Origin: Chloracidobacterium sp.
GTDB taxonomy: Bacteria > Acidobacteriota > Blastocatellia > Pyrinomonadales > Pyrinomonadaceae
Length of the DNA: 64,000 bases
Assembly: GCA_016711345.1 (NCBI GenBank)
Contig: JADJTD010000001.1
Location: 682,001 to 746,000 of the forward strand
Reading direction: 5' to 3'
Shown here piece by piece: positions 1 through 7,134 of the stretch. The notes beneath the pieces were generated by a model. It saw nothing but the letters and a program-made list of their open reading frames with translations. It did no database searches and was not told the origin of the DNA. Made by a program: the position numbers and the translations under genes. The first letter of the stretch is position 1. The number at the start of each line of letters is the position of its first letter.

Positions 1-397
1 CTTCGGTATCGATTCGCCGGGCAGTTCCTGCCTGTGATACCTGAGTACAATTTGGAGCAAAATGTGAATTCGAGAACATTGACGAAAGCCCAACAGCTCC
101 TTCCTTTCCGGTAACTGCGATCTCGACCATGCGGCCGTCTTCGAGAATTTTGAATTCTGAAACGACAGCAGTTTCCGGAAAATAGATAAATTCGAGCCGG
201 TCTTCTTCCTGATATAGAAATTGCTCCTTGGTCAGCAAGACAGGTTTCAACGCCGGCCTTAACAACTTGAGCATTTCCTCCGGCAAAGTGCTGAGAATCA
301 AGTTTTTGGTTTCGGGCGCAACATTGTTTGGTCGTCCCGTTTCGATATCCACATATTCATGATCAAAACTTGAGTGTGAAACGTCTCTGAAATCCAT
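1..397 (-). CDS. Crp/Fnr-family transcription regulator, N-terminal part (runs off left edge)
   Basis: Reading the minus strand from an ATG at 397 gives an open frame of 132 codons to the window edge. The start has an AAAGGGGG ribosome site about 5 bases upstream. The translation has the pattern of the cyclic-nucleotide-binding-like sensor domain of Crp/Fnr regulators: a LLRPALKPVLL segment, then QEEDRLEFIYFP, an SEFKILEDGRMVEIA strand pair and TGKEGAVGLS. The acidobacterial and proteobacterial members with FP and GKEGAVG motifs usually do not bind cAMP by the E. coli residues, so the ligand is unknown. The C-terminal helix-turn-helix lies outside the window. The gene follows the response regulator on the same strand after a 260-bp gap, so it may be transcribed separately. 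The family call is confident; the target genes are unknown. Confidence 0.8.
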   Translation of the reverse strand, partial: MDFRDVSHSSFDHEYVDIETGRPNNVAPETKNLILSTLPEEMLKLLRPALKPVLLTKEQFLYQEEDRLEFIYFPETAVVSEFKILEDGRMVEIAVTGKEGAVGLSSMFSNSHFAPNCTQVSQAGTARRIDTE

Positions 398-448
398 ATT
401 GCTTTCCCCCTTTGAAATGCTGTTTACCTTTTAAAGCTTTGAAGTTTT

Positions 449-479
449 GAGCAAGGAATTGTGGCTCAACTCCTTGCTC
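449..479 (-). promoter_or_regulatory. Inverted repeat upstream of the Crp/Fnr gene
   Basis: GAGCAAGGA (449-457) and TCCTTGCTC (471-479) form a perfect 9-bp inverted repeat with a 13-base spacer. It lies about 50 bp upstream of the regulator start codon on the minus strand. No T-run follows on either strand, so it is more likely an operator or a leader hairpin than a terminator. Autoregulation by the neighbouring Crp/Fnr protein is possible but unproven. Confidence 0.4.
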
Positions 480-657
480 GTCCCCCTTGGATATTGAACG
501 GGCGACCCCTTAATTGATTTCCACTCCATCACTAGCGATAACCCGCCATTGGCCCATTCAATAGTCTAATTATGTCTGGAAGTCGTTTCGGGGGAAATCA
601 GGAAAAAGGACAACTTCTCTAGGGGAATTCCCTGATAAGGATCTGATTGTTTTGAGG

Positions 658-1314
658 TTAATTATCTTGCAGCCAATCCTGCAGAATAGCGTAGCGTACA
701 ATATCGATCCGGCTCGAGATGCCGAGTTTTTTCATCGCATTTGTTTTGTGGCTCTCAATGGTCTTGACGCTAAGTCCCAACCACTCGGCGACCTCTTTGT
801 TACTGTAGCCAAATGAGATCAGCTTGAGCACCTCGTTTTCTCGGTCTGTCAGGTCGCCTTTGTTTTCTCCGCGCAAGGACGTGGCGCGATTAACATAACC
901 GCCCATTACTTTGCGGGTGAGGGCGGGATCGAGGTACGAGTTCCCTGCCGCAACCGTGCGTATTGCATTAATAAGTTCTGTCGGAGCACTCTGTTTGAGC
1001 ACATATCCGTTAGCTCCCGCACCTATTAATTGCTGTAGATAACCGTCATCCGTGTGACGTGTCAAGGTTAGTATCTTTATGTCGGGATTTTGTCGACGCA
1101 GCCGTTTCGTTGCTTTTAAGCCATTTAAAGTAGGCATCGAAACGTCCATCACGATAATATCAGGGGCAAGGCGCTCCGCTTCTTTGATAGCGATCTCACC
1201 ATCACCGGCTTCGCCGACAACCTCCATATCAGGCTGGGCATTAACCAGCAGTTTCACACCTTCGCGGACAGTCTGATGATCTTCTGCAAGAAGAATGCGT
1301 ATTATTTTACTCAT
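658..1314 (-). CDS. NarL/FixJ-type response regulator
   Basis: This 218-residue protein has a receiver domain (about residues 5-122) followed by a LuxR-type helix-turn-helix (about 150-212). Visible receiver residues are the acidic pair E11-D12, the phosphoacceptor D57 in VMDVSMP, and K107 in YVLKQ. The output domain shows LTDRENEVLKLI and the recognition-helix pattern SVKTIESHKTNAMKKLG, which are typical of LuxR/NarL DNA-binding domains. The start codon lies 4 bases after the stop of the sensor kinase, so the two are almost certainly one operon and a cognate pair. Phosphorylation by the kinase would be expected to drive dimerisation and DNA binding. The regulon cannot be told from the sequence. 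Confidence 0.93.
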   Translation of the reverse strand: MSKIIRILLAEDHQTVREGVKLLVNAQPDMEVVGEAGDGEIAIKEAERLAPDIIVMDVSMPTLNGLKATKRLRRQNPDIKILTLTRHTDDGYLQQLIGAGANGYVLKQSAPTELINAIRTVAAGNSYLDPALTRKVMGGYVNRATSLRGENKGDLTDRENEVLKLISFGYSNKEVAEWLGLSVKTIESHKTNAMKKLGISSRIDIVRYAILQDWLQDN

Positions 1315-1318
1315 TGGT

Positions 1319-4165
1319 TTATTTAGAAAAAGGTACCCGAACGTAGATAGTAGTACCTTTACCAGGAGACGACTCGATCTCGATATCTCCGCCGATCAGT
1401 ATTGCCCGTTCCTCCATTCCTACCAACCCTAGCCCCTTCCCGGATTGGCGGGCAGCTCTTTTTTTAACAGGATCAAAACCTTTTCCATCGTCTTCAATTA
1501 TAAGAATAAGGCTTTGCTCACGCCTTTCGAGCAAAACCGTGACGTGTTCAGCCTCTGCATGCTTAGCGATATTGTTGAGTGCTTCTTGTGATATACGATA
1601 GAGATGTGTCTCGGTCTCCTGATCCAGCCGATCTTTGGGAAGTCCCGCCGAATGAAAGTCGGCCGAGATATCATAGTGTCGTGACCATTCGTTCACATAC
1701 GCCGCAACCGCATCCAATAGACCAAGATCATCAAGCGTTGTAGGACGAAGTTCCCAAGTAAGGAAGCTGACCTCGGAATCCAGAAGTTCGGCAATTTCCT
1801 GAAGCCGGTTTACCCGTGTCGTAAATTCATCGCTTCCCGGAGCAAGCTCATGCAGCGACGCAAGTTTTAACCGAAGAGCCGTCAACCGTTGGCCCATCTG
1901 ATCGTGAAGGTCACGGGCTATCCTGCGGCGTTCAAATTCCTGACTCGAAACGAGTCGTCCGAGCAATTCAATACGCTCTTTCTCTGCCGTCTCACGCTCT
2001 TGTATTTCTTGAACCAATGCCTCATTCGATTCAGCAAGTTCCCTTGTTCGTTCTTTTACTTTGTCTTCAAGGTCATCGTACGCCCGTTGAAGTTCTTCGG
2101 CGTGACGTTTCTTTTCGGTCAGGTCGCTTACGATCTTTACATAACCTGTAACAGCTTCACCTACATGCACAGGCATTAACACCCCACTAGCAAAAAAACT
2201 CTCGCCGTCTTTCCTTAAAAGCCATCGTTCGTCCGATGCTCGTCTATTCCGTCGCGCCGTTCCCATCTCAACCTTCGGGATCGCACTTGCGACGTCTTCT
2301 GCGGTAAAAAGAACTGCGTAAGGTTGTCCAAGCACTTCATCGTTTGAGTACCCGAACATGATCTCAGCACCTTTATTCCAACTATTGATGACCCCATTTC
2401 CATCCAGTGAAAAAATGGCATAGTCGGTCAGACTGTCCATCATGAGGCCAAGCCGTTCCTCACTCGAGCGCAAAAGATCTTCAGAATGCTTGAGATCAGT
2501 AAGATCATGAGTCAAACCGTAATACCCATGCACCTTCCCATCGACTCCAATATCGGGAATATATGAAATATTTACATATTTACCGCCTCCGTGTTTGTAG
2601 TTCAATGTGCTCTCAAAATTACATTTCCTGCCAGACAAGACGCCATCGATGTAAGGCTTAAGAACATTATAAGTTTCCGGCCCGAATATATCCTTCGGAC
2701 CTTTTCCTATGATCTCTTCATTAGGAATACCAAACCAGTCAGTAAATCTCTGGTTAGCAAAACGATAACATTCGGTCTTATCAACATAGGAAATAAGCGC
2801 TGGCACCGCATTGGTGACAAGTCTCAATTGATTGTCGCTGATCTTAATCTTCTCCTCGATCTCTTTTCTCGATGTTATGTCGGTATTCACGCCGTACATT
2901 CGTAAAACGTCGCCGCCTGCGTCACGCAAAACCGCAGCCCGGGCATTGATCCATCGAACAGAGCCGTCAGCTAAAACAATTCGAAATTCATCCTGGAATG
3001 CGTCGCCGCCCGACACCAGGGTTTGACGCAGCTTGTCCTTTACCCTCTCACGGTCATCCTTAGAAAGATGAGAACTCCAAAATGCCTCGTCTGGATTGAA
3101 ATTGCTTAAACCAGAATCATGGCCGTAAATAGACCACATGGTTTCTGACCAATACGTCTTTCCAGATCTATGATCCCAATCAAAGATGCCAACCTTTCCT
3201 GCCTCTTGCGCTAGTTTGCGTCGCTCTTCCGATTCCACCAGAATTGCCGCCTGCTCGGCTTCGCGTTTTGCCTGTCTGCTTATCGAACCAGCGGTCAACC
3301 ACAATAGACCAATGAGTAAGGCTATTTCGATCAGCGTCCTCGCGGCTGTTCCAAAAGCAAGGTCGTATAGCCCAGCACGTTCCCCTGACAATCTTACCAA
3401 GCCTAGAAAAAATGGTAACAGAATAAGGACCGGAGTTGCTCTTCGAACCAAAATTCCAGCGGGGCTGTCTTCGGCCAACATTCTCAACGGTCCAGCATCA
3501 GGTATTGAAAGGATAAGGGCAATAGCTATCGCCAAGATGAACGTCGCAGTTTGCAAAGCGATAACCGTTAAACGTGGGATCGTATAAAGAACCTCAGCTC
3601 CGTAAATAAAACCAGTGATCGAAAGCGTAGAGATTGCTAATGTGCAGAGTAGTAGAGCAGACGCAAGAACGTCGTACCTTTTGTATCCTTTAACATCTTT
3701 TTTTTGACGAAAAGCAGTTAGCAAAATGATTGCCGACCCAATCAACGTCCATGAAGCCGAGCCCGGCGTTCCCATTCGACCCGGTGCGATAACTCCGACG
3801 CGCCCCCAATCGCGGCCAAACATAAAGAACGTGTTCAGAGTGCTAAAATTTAGATCGAAGACTATCTGTAGAATCGAAGATGCACCAATTAGCAGCACCA
3901 GAATTCCAAATGCAGCGGCAATCCGGCTAAAGCCATAGATCATCAGTAGGACTGCGGCGGCTGCCGCCATCGCAGCGATTGCTGAATTTGGTTGGATTGA
4001 AATGCCGCTTCCATCCCAGTCAGTCAGAAGCTCAAGATTCGCTACCCAGCCGGTGATGGAAACCATGCCGCCTAAAAGAGCATACAAGGCGAGCAAGATA
4101 GCTGACATTCTCGGCCAGAGCAGCGACACCCTTGGTGATGCATCACGTTCGATGGTCATTCCCAT
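1319..4165 (-). CDS. Membrane sensor histidine kinase with PAS domains (HisKA_3 type)
   Basis: This 948-residue protein begins with about seven or eight hydrophobic segments (roughly residues 15-305). Three PAS-like domains follow (about 310-435, 440-560 and 570-690), then a charged coiled coil (about 690-735). The kinase core is of the NarX/DesK class: a HisKA_3 dimerisation helix with ERRRIARDLHDQMGQ, phosphoacceptor H754, and a HATPase domain with an N-box around N864-N865. Its G-boxes are DDGKGF and GKGLGL. It lies directly upstream of the NarL-type regulator and should be its kinase. PAS domains commonly sense small ligands, redox state or light, but no haem or flavin ligand residue can be assigned by eye. 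The start at 4165 has other in-frame methionines nearby (residue 3), so it could shift slightly. Confidence 0.92.
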   Translation of the reverse strand: MGMTIERDASPRVSLLWPRMSAILLALYALLGGMVSITGWVANLELLTDWDGSGISIQPNSAIAAMAAAAAVLLMIYGFSRIAAAFGILVLLIGASSILQIVFDLNFSTLNTFFMFGRDWGRVGVIAPGRMGTPGSASWTLIGSAIILLTAFRQKKDVKGYKRYDVLASALLLCTLAISTLSITGFIYGAEVLYTIPRLTVIALQTATFILAIAIALILSIPDAGPLRMLAEDSPAGILVRRATPVLILLPFFLGLVRLSGERAGLYDLAFGTAARTLIEIALLIGLLWLTAGSISRQAKREAEQAAILVESEERRKLAQEAGKVGIFDWDHRSGKTYWSETMWSIYGHDSGLSNFNPDEAFWSSHLSKDDRERVKDKLRQTLVSGGDAFQDEFRIVLADGSVRWINARAAVLRDAGGDVLRMYGVNTDITSRKEIEEKIKISDNQLRLVTNAVPALISYVDKTECYRFANQRFTDWFGIPNEEIIGKGPKDIFGPETYNVLKPYIDGVLSGRKCNFESTLNYKHGGGKYVNISYIPDIGVDGKVHGYYGLTHDLTDLKHSEDLLRSSEERLGLMMDSLTDYAIFSLDGNGVINSWNKGAEIMFGYSNDEVLGQPYAVLFTAEDVASAIPKVEMGTARRNRRASDERWLLRKDGESFFASGVLMPVHVGEAVTGYVKIVSDLTEKKRHAEELQRAYDDLEDKVKERTRELAESNEALVQEIQERETAEKERIELLGRLVSSQEFERRRIARDLHDQMGQRLTALRLKLASLHELAPGSDEFTTRVNRLQEIAELLDSEVSFLTWELRPTTLDDLGLLDAVAAYVNEWSRHYDISADFHSAGLPKDRLDQETETHLYRISQEALNNIAKHAEAEHVTVLLERREQSLILIIEDDGKGFDPVKKRAARQSGKGLGLVGMEERAILIGGDIEIESSPGKGTTIYVRVPFSK

Positions 4166-4834
4166 TAGCCGTTAAAACTACTTAGAGTCTGCATTTACCT
4201 GCAATCACACACAAAATTCCTTTTCTTCATAATATCAGAAAACGGTATATCGAAAATAAACCAGGCACATTTGTTTTCTCTGCAACTAGGGCTATCCACT
4301 TGTATTAAAATCACTTTAGTAATAGTTTAGTGCAGTATATAGTTGTAATATTTTAAATTCGCGACCACGCCATCACATGGAAAGCGAAAATCTCATAAGC
4401 TGTCAGTGGAGCTACTGCATAGACGAAGCGGCTAGGCACGCCGTTTTTGCGGAGCGCGTTTTCGAATCGTGCAACGACATTAGCCAGTCAGATTTACCCC
4501 AACCCTCAGAACATCTCGATCTTTGCCAAAAGCATCTCGAGATCATTTCCCTTCAATATGTCCACGTCACCACTTATGAACTCGGAGCGTGTCCTCATCA
4601 TCATCTCCCTAAAACAAGATAACTAATTCCCAAGTGCTACATATGTATGCTGGGATAAAGCCCATATTGTTTTTTCTGTGCATTATTATTAACAGAAATG
4701 GGGGTTATTCTAAGGCATCCGAACAAGTAAACTAAGAACATCACTTTCACATGGCCCCCAAAAAAGACAATTTGGAAAAAAGACCAAAAGAAACGTAACG
4801 GTGCCTGCACGATAACCAAAAAAGGAGTTGAACT
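4166..4834. other. Intergenic region between the kinase and the metallothionein-like gene
   Basis: This 670-bp stretch probably holds the divergent promoters for the kinase (minus) and the metallothionein-like gene (plus). A minus-strand ORF of about 30 codons (4506-4604) starts from a run of three ATGs just after an AGGGAG ribosome-like site and ends at a TGA. Further on, in another frame, the minus strand reads an uninterrupted stretch including RFENALRKNGVPSRFV. Together these could be remains of a frameshifted gene, but no family is recognised. Nothing else convincing is seen. Confidence 0.3.
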
Positions 4835-4981
4835 ATGGAAAACGATGGAACGTGTAAACATGATCGGTGTCATTGTCCCGTGGCGGACAACGGCGACTTT
4901 TGTAGCCGTCAATGCAGCGACAGTGTCGATCAAGACTTGATTGGGATCGCCTGCACTTGTGGACATGCATCATGCGGGTAA
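4835..4981 (+). CDS. Small metallothionein-like protein
   Basis: This 48-residue ORF starts at ATG 4835, seven bases after a strong AAAGGAG ribosome site (4821-4827). It contains eight cysteines (C7, C12, C14, C23, C27, C40, C42, C47) and three histidines (H9, H13, H44). The order CKHDRCHCPV, DFCSRQCS, then IACTCGHASC matches the short bacterial metallothionein pattern: C-x-H-x2-C-x-C, YCS-x2-C, and a C-terminal CxCGHxxC. Such peptides bind Zn(II), Cd(II) or Cu(I) in the cytosol. The gene stands alone, with its own ribosome site. It is too short for most gene callers. The identification rests on cysteine spacing and is fairly strong. Confidence 0.8.
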   Translation: MENDGTCKHDRCHCPVADNGDFCSRQCSDSVDQDLIGIACTCGHASCG

Positions 4982-5079
4982 ATCAAAATTCAGCTTCTGT
5001 ATGTTAGCGAACATTCAGCAGCCCTCAACTTAAATAGAATATAGGTTGAAGATTGTTAATTCGAGGGAGGAAAATTATT

Positions 5080-5232
5080 ATGCTTTGGACTATTGTTCTA
5101 ATACTGTTGGTGCTTTGGGCACTGGGATTCGGCTTTATGCCGGCTGCTGGAAGCCTCATCCATCTACTTCTGGTGATCGCCTTGATCGTATTCATCGTTC
5201 AACTAATCACCGGACGCCGGGCGTCATTGTGA
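5080..5232 (+). CDS. lmo0937-type small membrane protein
   Basis: This 50-residue ORF starts at ATG 5080 after a GGGAGG ribosome site (5065-5070). It has two hydrophobic helices separated by a Gly-rich turn and ends with a short basic tail (TGRRASL). The pattern MLWTIVLILLVLWALG, then GSLIHLLLVIALIVFIVQLI and a GRR end, matches the lmo0937-family (DUF5670) of tiny integral membrane proteins found in many bacteria. Function of that family is unknown; several members are stress-induced, which would suit its position 98 bp after the metallothionein-like gene. An intrinsic terminator follows 24 bp downstream. Confidence 0.78.
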   Translation: MLWTIVLILLVLWALGFGFMPAAGSLIHLLLVIALIVFIVQLITGRRASL

Positions 5233-5256
5233 AAACAGTGTAAAACTAGTAATCAG

Positions 5257-5282
5257 GGAGATCGTAATCGGTCTCCTTTTTT
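5257..5282 (+). terminator. Intrinsic terminator after the lmo0937-type gene
   Basis: GGAGATC (5257-5263) pairs with GGTCTCC (5270-5276), with one T-G wobble and a 6-base loop. Six T residues follow. It ends the transcript of the small membrane protein gene and perhaps the metallothionein-like gene. Confidence 0.75.
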
Positions 5283-5786
5283 ATTTGACAGGCTGAGTCA
5301 TGCCTTCCCGAATAAAAATGTGAAAAAATAATACGGGAGTGCCTGTTGATGAGACCCATGGCATTATTCTGACGATTGTCACGCTCGAAGAAGCCCTTGA
5401 AACCACCGCAACATTTCTGACTCTGGTAGTTTCACTTGAAGCCATCTCCTTTTCAACATTCATCCTAATCAGGCAGAATCACGAAACAAAGGAACCCGAT
5501 TGACCTAATCAACTCGACTTGGAAATTAACATGCTTGTCGCGAGAGATTTCGAAGATGCTTGATTTGCTTCCATGCGTTGCCATCAAGGTCGTGGATTCG
5601 GAGGACACCCCTAAAGCCGCAGCCTTGCTGCAACCTAATGATCCGCAGAGGATAGTAAAAGCAAATAATGTCGACAAACGAGATCTTAAGGAAGTGGACA
5701 AAGTCGATGGAAAATAAGTGAAGAAAATGGACCCACTGTTACATAGGAGACATTCAAACACTGGATCAACACGTACTATTGATTTT
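5283..5786. other. Gene-poor stretch between terminator and structured repeat
   Basis: Apart from the membrane-protein remnant at 5339-5503, this stretch shows no convincing gene. A plus-strand ORF at 5535-5717 and an overlapping minus-strand one at 5465-5923 have no ribosome site, no recognisable motif and overlap each other, so they are not called. Confidence 0.4.
5339..5503 (+). pseudogene. C-terminal remnant of a polytopic membrane protein
   Basis: From GTG 5339 an open frame of 54 residues runs to TGA 5503. It reads DETHGIILTIVTLEEALE, then a hydrophobic helix and a polar end (RQNHETKEPD). The order His-Gly, T-x-EE-x-LE, membrane helix resembles the last segment of a family of hypothetical multi-helix membrane proteins that end in an EE-x-LEM helix. 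No ribosome site or upstream helices are present, because the preceding sequence is the lmo0937 terminator. I read it as a 3'-terminal remnant left by deletion. The family memory is moderate and the call is tentative. Confidence 0.3.
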
Positions 5787-5860
5787 GGGGAGCGAGCCTG
5801 GGTAGAACCCGGCTCGCGCAAACCCCGGTTAGTCAGGGAAAACGTCCCGACTCGCTCCCC
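5787..5860. repeat. Structured 74-bp inverted repeat downstream of the ligase/primase operon
   Basis: GGGGAGCGAG (5787-5796) and CTCGCTCCCC (5851-5860) form a perfect 10-bp outer stem. Inside it lie two smaller hairpins: GGGT-AGA-ACCC (5800-5810) and a GTC-A-GGGA / TCCC-GAC stem around 5832-5851. The whole can fold as a branched structure. It sits 14 bp past the stop codon of the primase gene. Neither strand has a T-run after the stem, so it is not a standard intrinsic terminator. It could be an RNA-stabilising or terminator-like 3' element, or a small structured RNA. Confidence 0.5.
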
Positions 5861-5873
5861 GTAAAGAGAACCG

Positions 5874-7124
5874 TCAGTTACTTCGACTAACAAATTTGTT
5901 CGGAAGTCCGTGCGGTTTTGCAACTAATATCTTCGTCGCTTCAAGCGCGTTCTTATAGGCGTCTTTGTCATTTTGGGGGCTGCATGCAACTGCTCTGTCA
6001 TCGATAAATGCAGCAGCACGCGGTTTTCCTTGTCCGACATAGACGTCGCTGTAGGGAAATTTGTGCCTTTCGAGCCATTCGATAATGTGAATACGAAGCT
6101 GCCCCGGCGTTATACGCGAGCCTTCTGCTATATCCTGTGCGCAGCGCGAGCTGAAGATCACGATCTCTGCGATCCTCGCAAGATCTTTGGTAAATTTCAG
6201 TGCTCCTGGGATCGGATCGCCGATGTGTTCGATTCCTCGCCATTTGTCGTATTGTGCGAGGACGCCGTCGAGATCGAGACAAATGCGTGGCTTGCGAGTA
6301 GCCGGTTCTCGTTTTTTTGGAGCAGGAGCTTGTGTTAGTGATCGCTTTGTTGCGGCCTTGGCCTTTTTAGGAAGTTTTGATAGCCGAGTTGCGATCAACG
6401 CCTCGATAGCATCGCCGCCTTCAAGCCATTCGTTCTCACCGGCGATCGCGTCAAAATTCCACACACGCGTATAAAACAACCTTGTATGATGCCGCCCGGG
6501 AACTCGAAGCGTATAGGGCAGATCATTAGGGCCGACGGCCCGCTTCGGAGGAAATATTTCCGGTTTGCGAGGCAAGCCGAGCCGCTCCCAATCCGATCTC
6601 AAATTATCGGCAAAATCGAAAACGTCGGCAAGCGCATATTCCTTATCAAGTAGAACCCAAACGTGATAACCGCCGACACCGTTGCTGTCGAGCAGCAACG
6701 GATCCATTCCCTGCGAACGTAACTTTTCTGCCCATTCGAGAGCGGCAGCAAAATTTGCTTCTGCGATCTCACCGGCGTTTGGGACCGTTTCATCATGAAG
6801 ATCGACATCGACCGAGAACCATTTGCACGTCGCATGATCGCTAATAGAAAAAAGCCCGATCAAATGTGCTGCCGATTTGCCGGAAAAATGCCGCACCAAT
6901 TTAGTGAGCGTCACCATGTCCGTACCCAATTTGCGCCGCTCAGGAACCGGCAGCATAAAAACGCGAATTTTTCCTTCTTTGAGGGTGTACTGGCTCCAAA
7001 CGTCACGGCGATTCACAAGCCGTTCCATCGCCCATTCTGCAAGATCATCCGCATAACGCATCCACTCCTCAGCGATCCAAAGGAGACGTTTGTTTCCGGC
7101 AAATTCGTAGAATGGTGCAGGCAT
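5874..7124 (-). CDS. AEP-type primase/polymerase fused to a HAD phosphatase
   Basis: This 416-residue protein has two modules. Residues about 70-245 fit the archaeo-eukaryotic primase (AEP) fold: metal-binding D106-x-D108 in FSVDVDLHDE, then SNGVGGYHVW with H154, and a basic LPYTLRVPGRHH segment. These are closest in look to the stand-alone or TOTE-type primases. After a Lys/Ala-rich linker (250-280), residues 281-400 form a HAD hydrolase: nucleophile motif D284-L-D286-G, SSR at 325-327, K367 and D375-D376 in FIDDRA, resembling polynucleotide 3'-phosphatase-like or phage HAD enzymes. It is the last gene of a four-gene operon, starting 10 bases after the ligase stop. Fill-in synthesis plus 3'-end cleaning before ligation is the natural inference. 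The substrate is not proved. Confidence 0.78.
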   Translation of the reverse strand: MPAPFYEFAGNKRLLWIAEEWMRYADDLAEWAMERLVNRRDVWSQYTLKEGKIRVFMLPVPERRKLGTDMVTLTKLVRHFSGKSAAHLIGLFSISDHATCKWFSVDVDLHDETVPNAGEIAEANFAAALEWAEKLRSQGMDPLLLDSNGVGGYHVWVLLDKEYALADVFDFADNLRSDWERLGLPRKPEIFPPKRAVGPNDLPYTLRVPGRHHTRLFYTRVWNFDAIAGENEWLEGGDAIEALIATRLSKLPKKAKAATKRSLTQAPAPKKREPATRKPRICLDLDGVLAQYDKWRGIEHIGDPIPGALKFTKDLARIAEIVIFSSRCAQDIAEGSRITPGQLRIHIIEWLERHKFPYSDVYVGQGKPRAAAFIDDRAVACSPQNDKDAYKNALEATKILVAKPHGLPNKFVSRSN

Positions 7125-7134
7125 TATTAAGCTG

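Noticed and set aside
4377..4622. Plus-strand 81-codon ORF upstream of the metallothionein-like gene
   Set aside because: No ribosome site, no recognisable motif, and biased toward Cys/His runs by chance; the opposite strand is at least as coding-like.
5535..5717. Plus-strand 60-codon ORF and overlapping minus-strand ORFs at 5281-5923
   Set aside because: They overlap each other on opposite strands, without ribosome sites or known motifs.
5787..5860. Possible tRNA gene: 74 bp with a 7-bp acceptor-like end pair (GGGGAGC / GCTCCCC)
   Set aside because: No five-base T-stem with a TTC-type loop directly precedes the 3' arm on either strand, and no anticodon stem of the right size exists. Kept only as a structured repeat.
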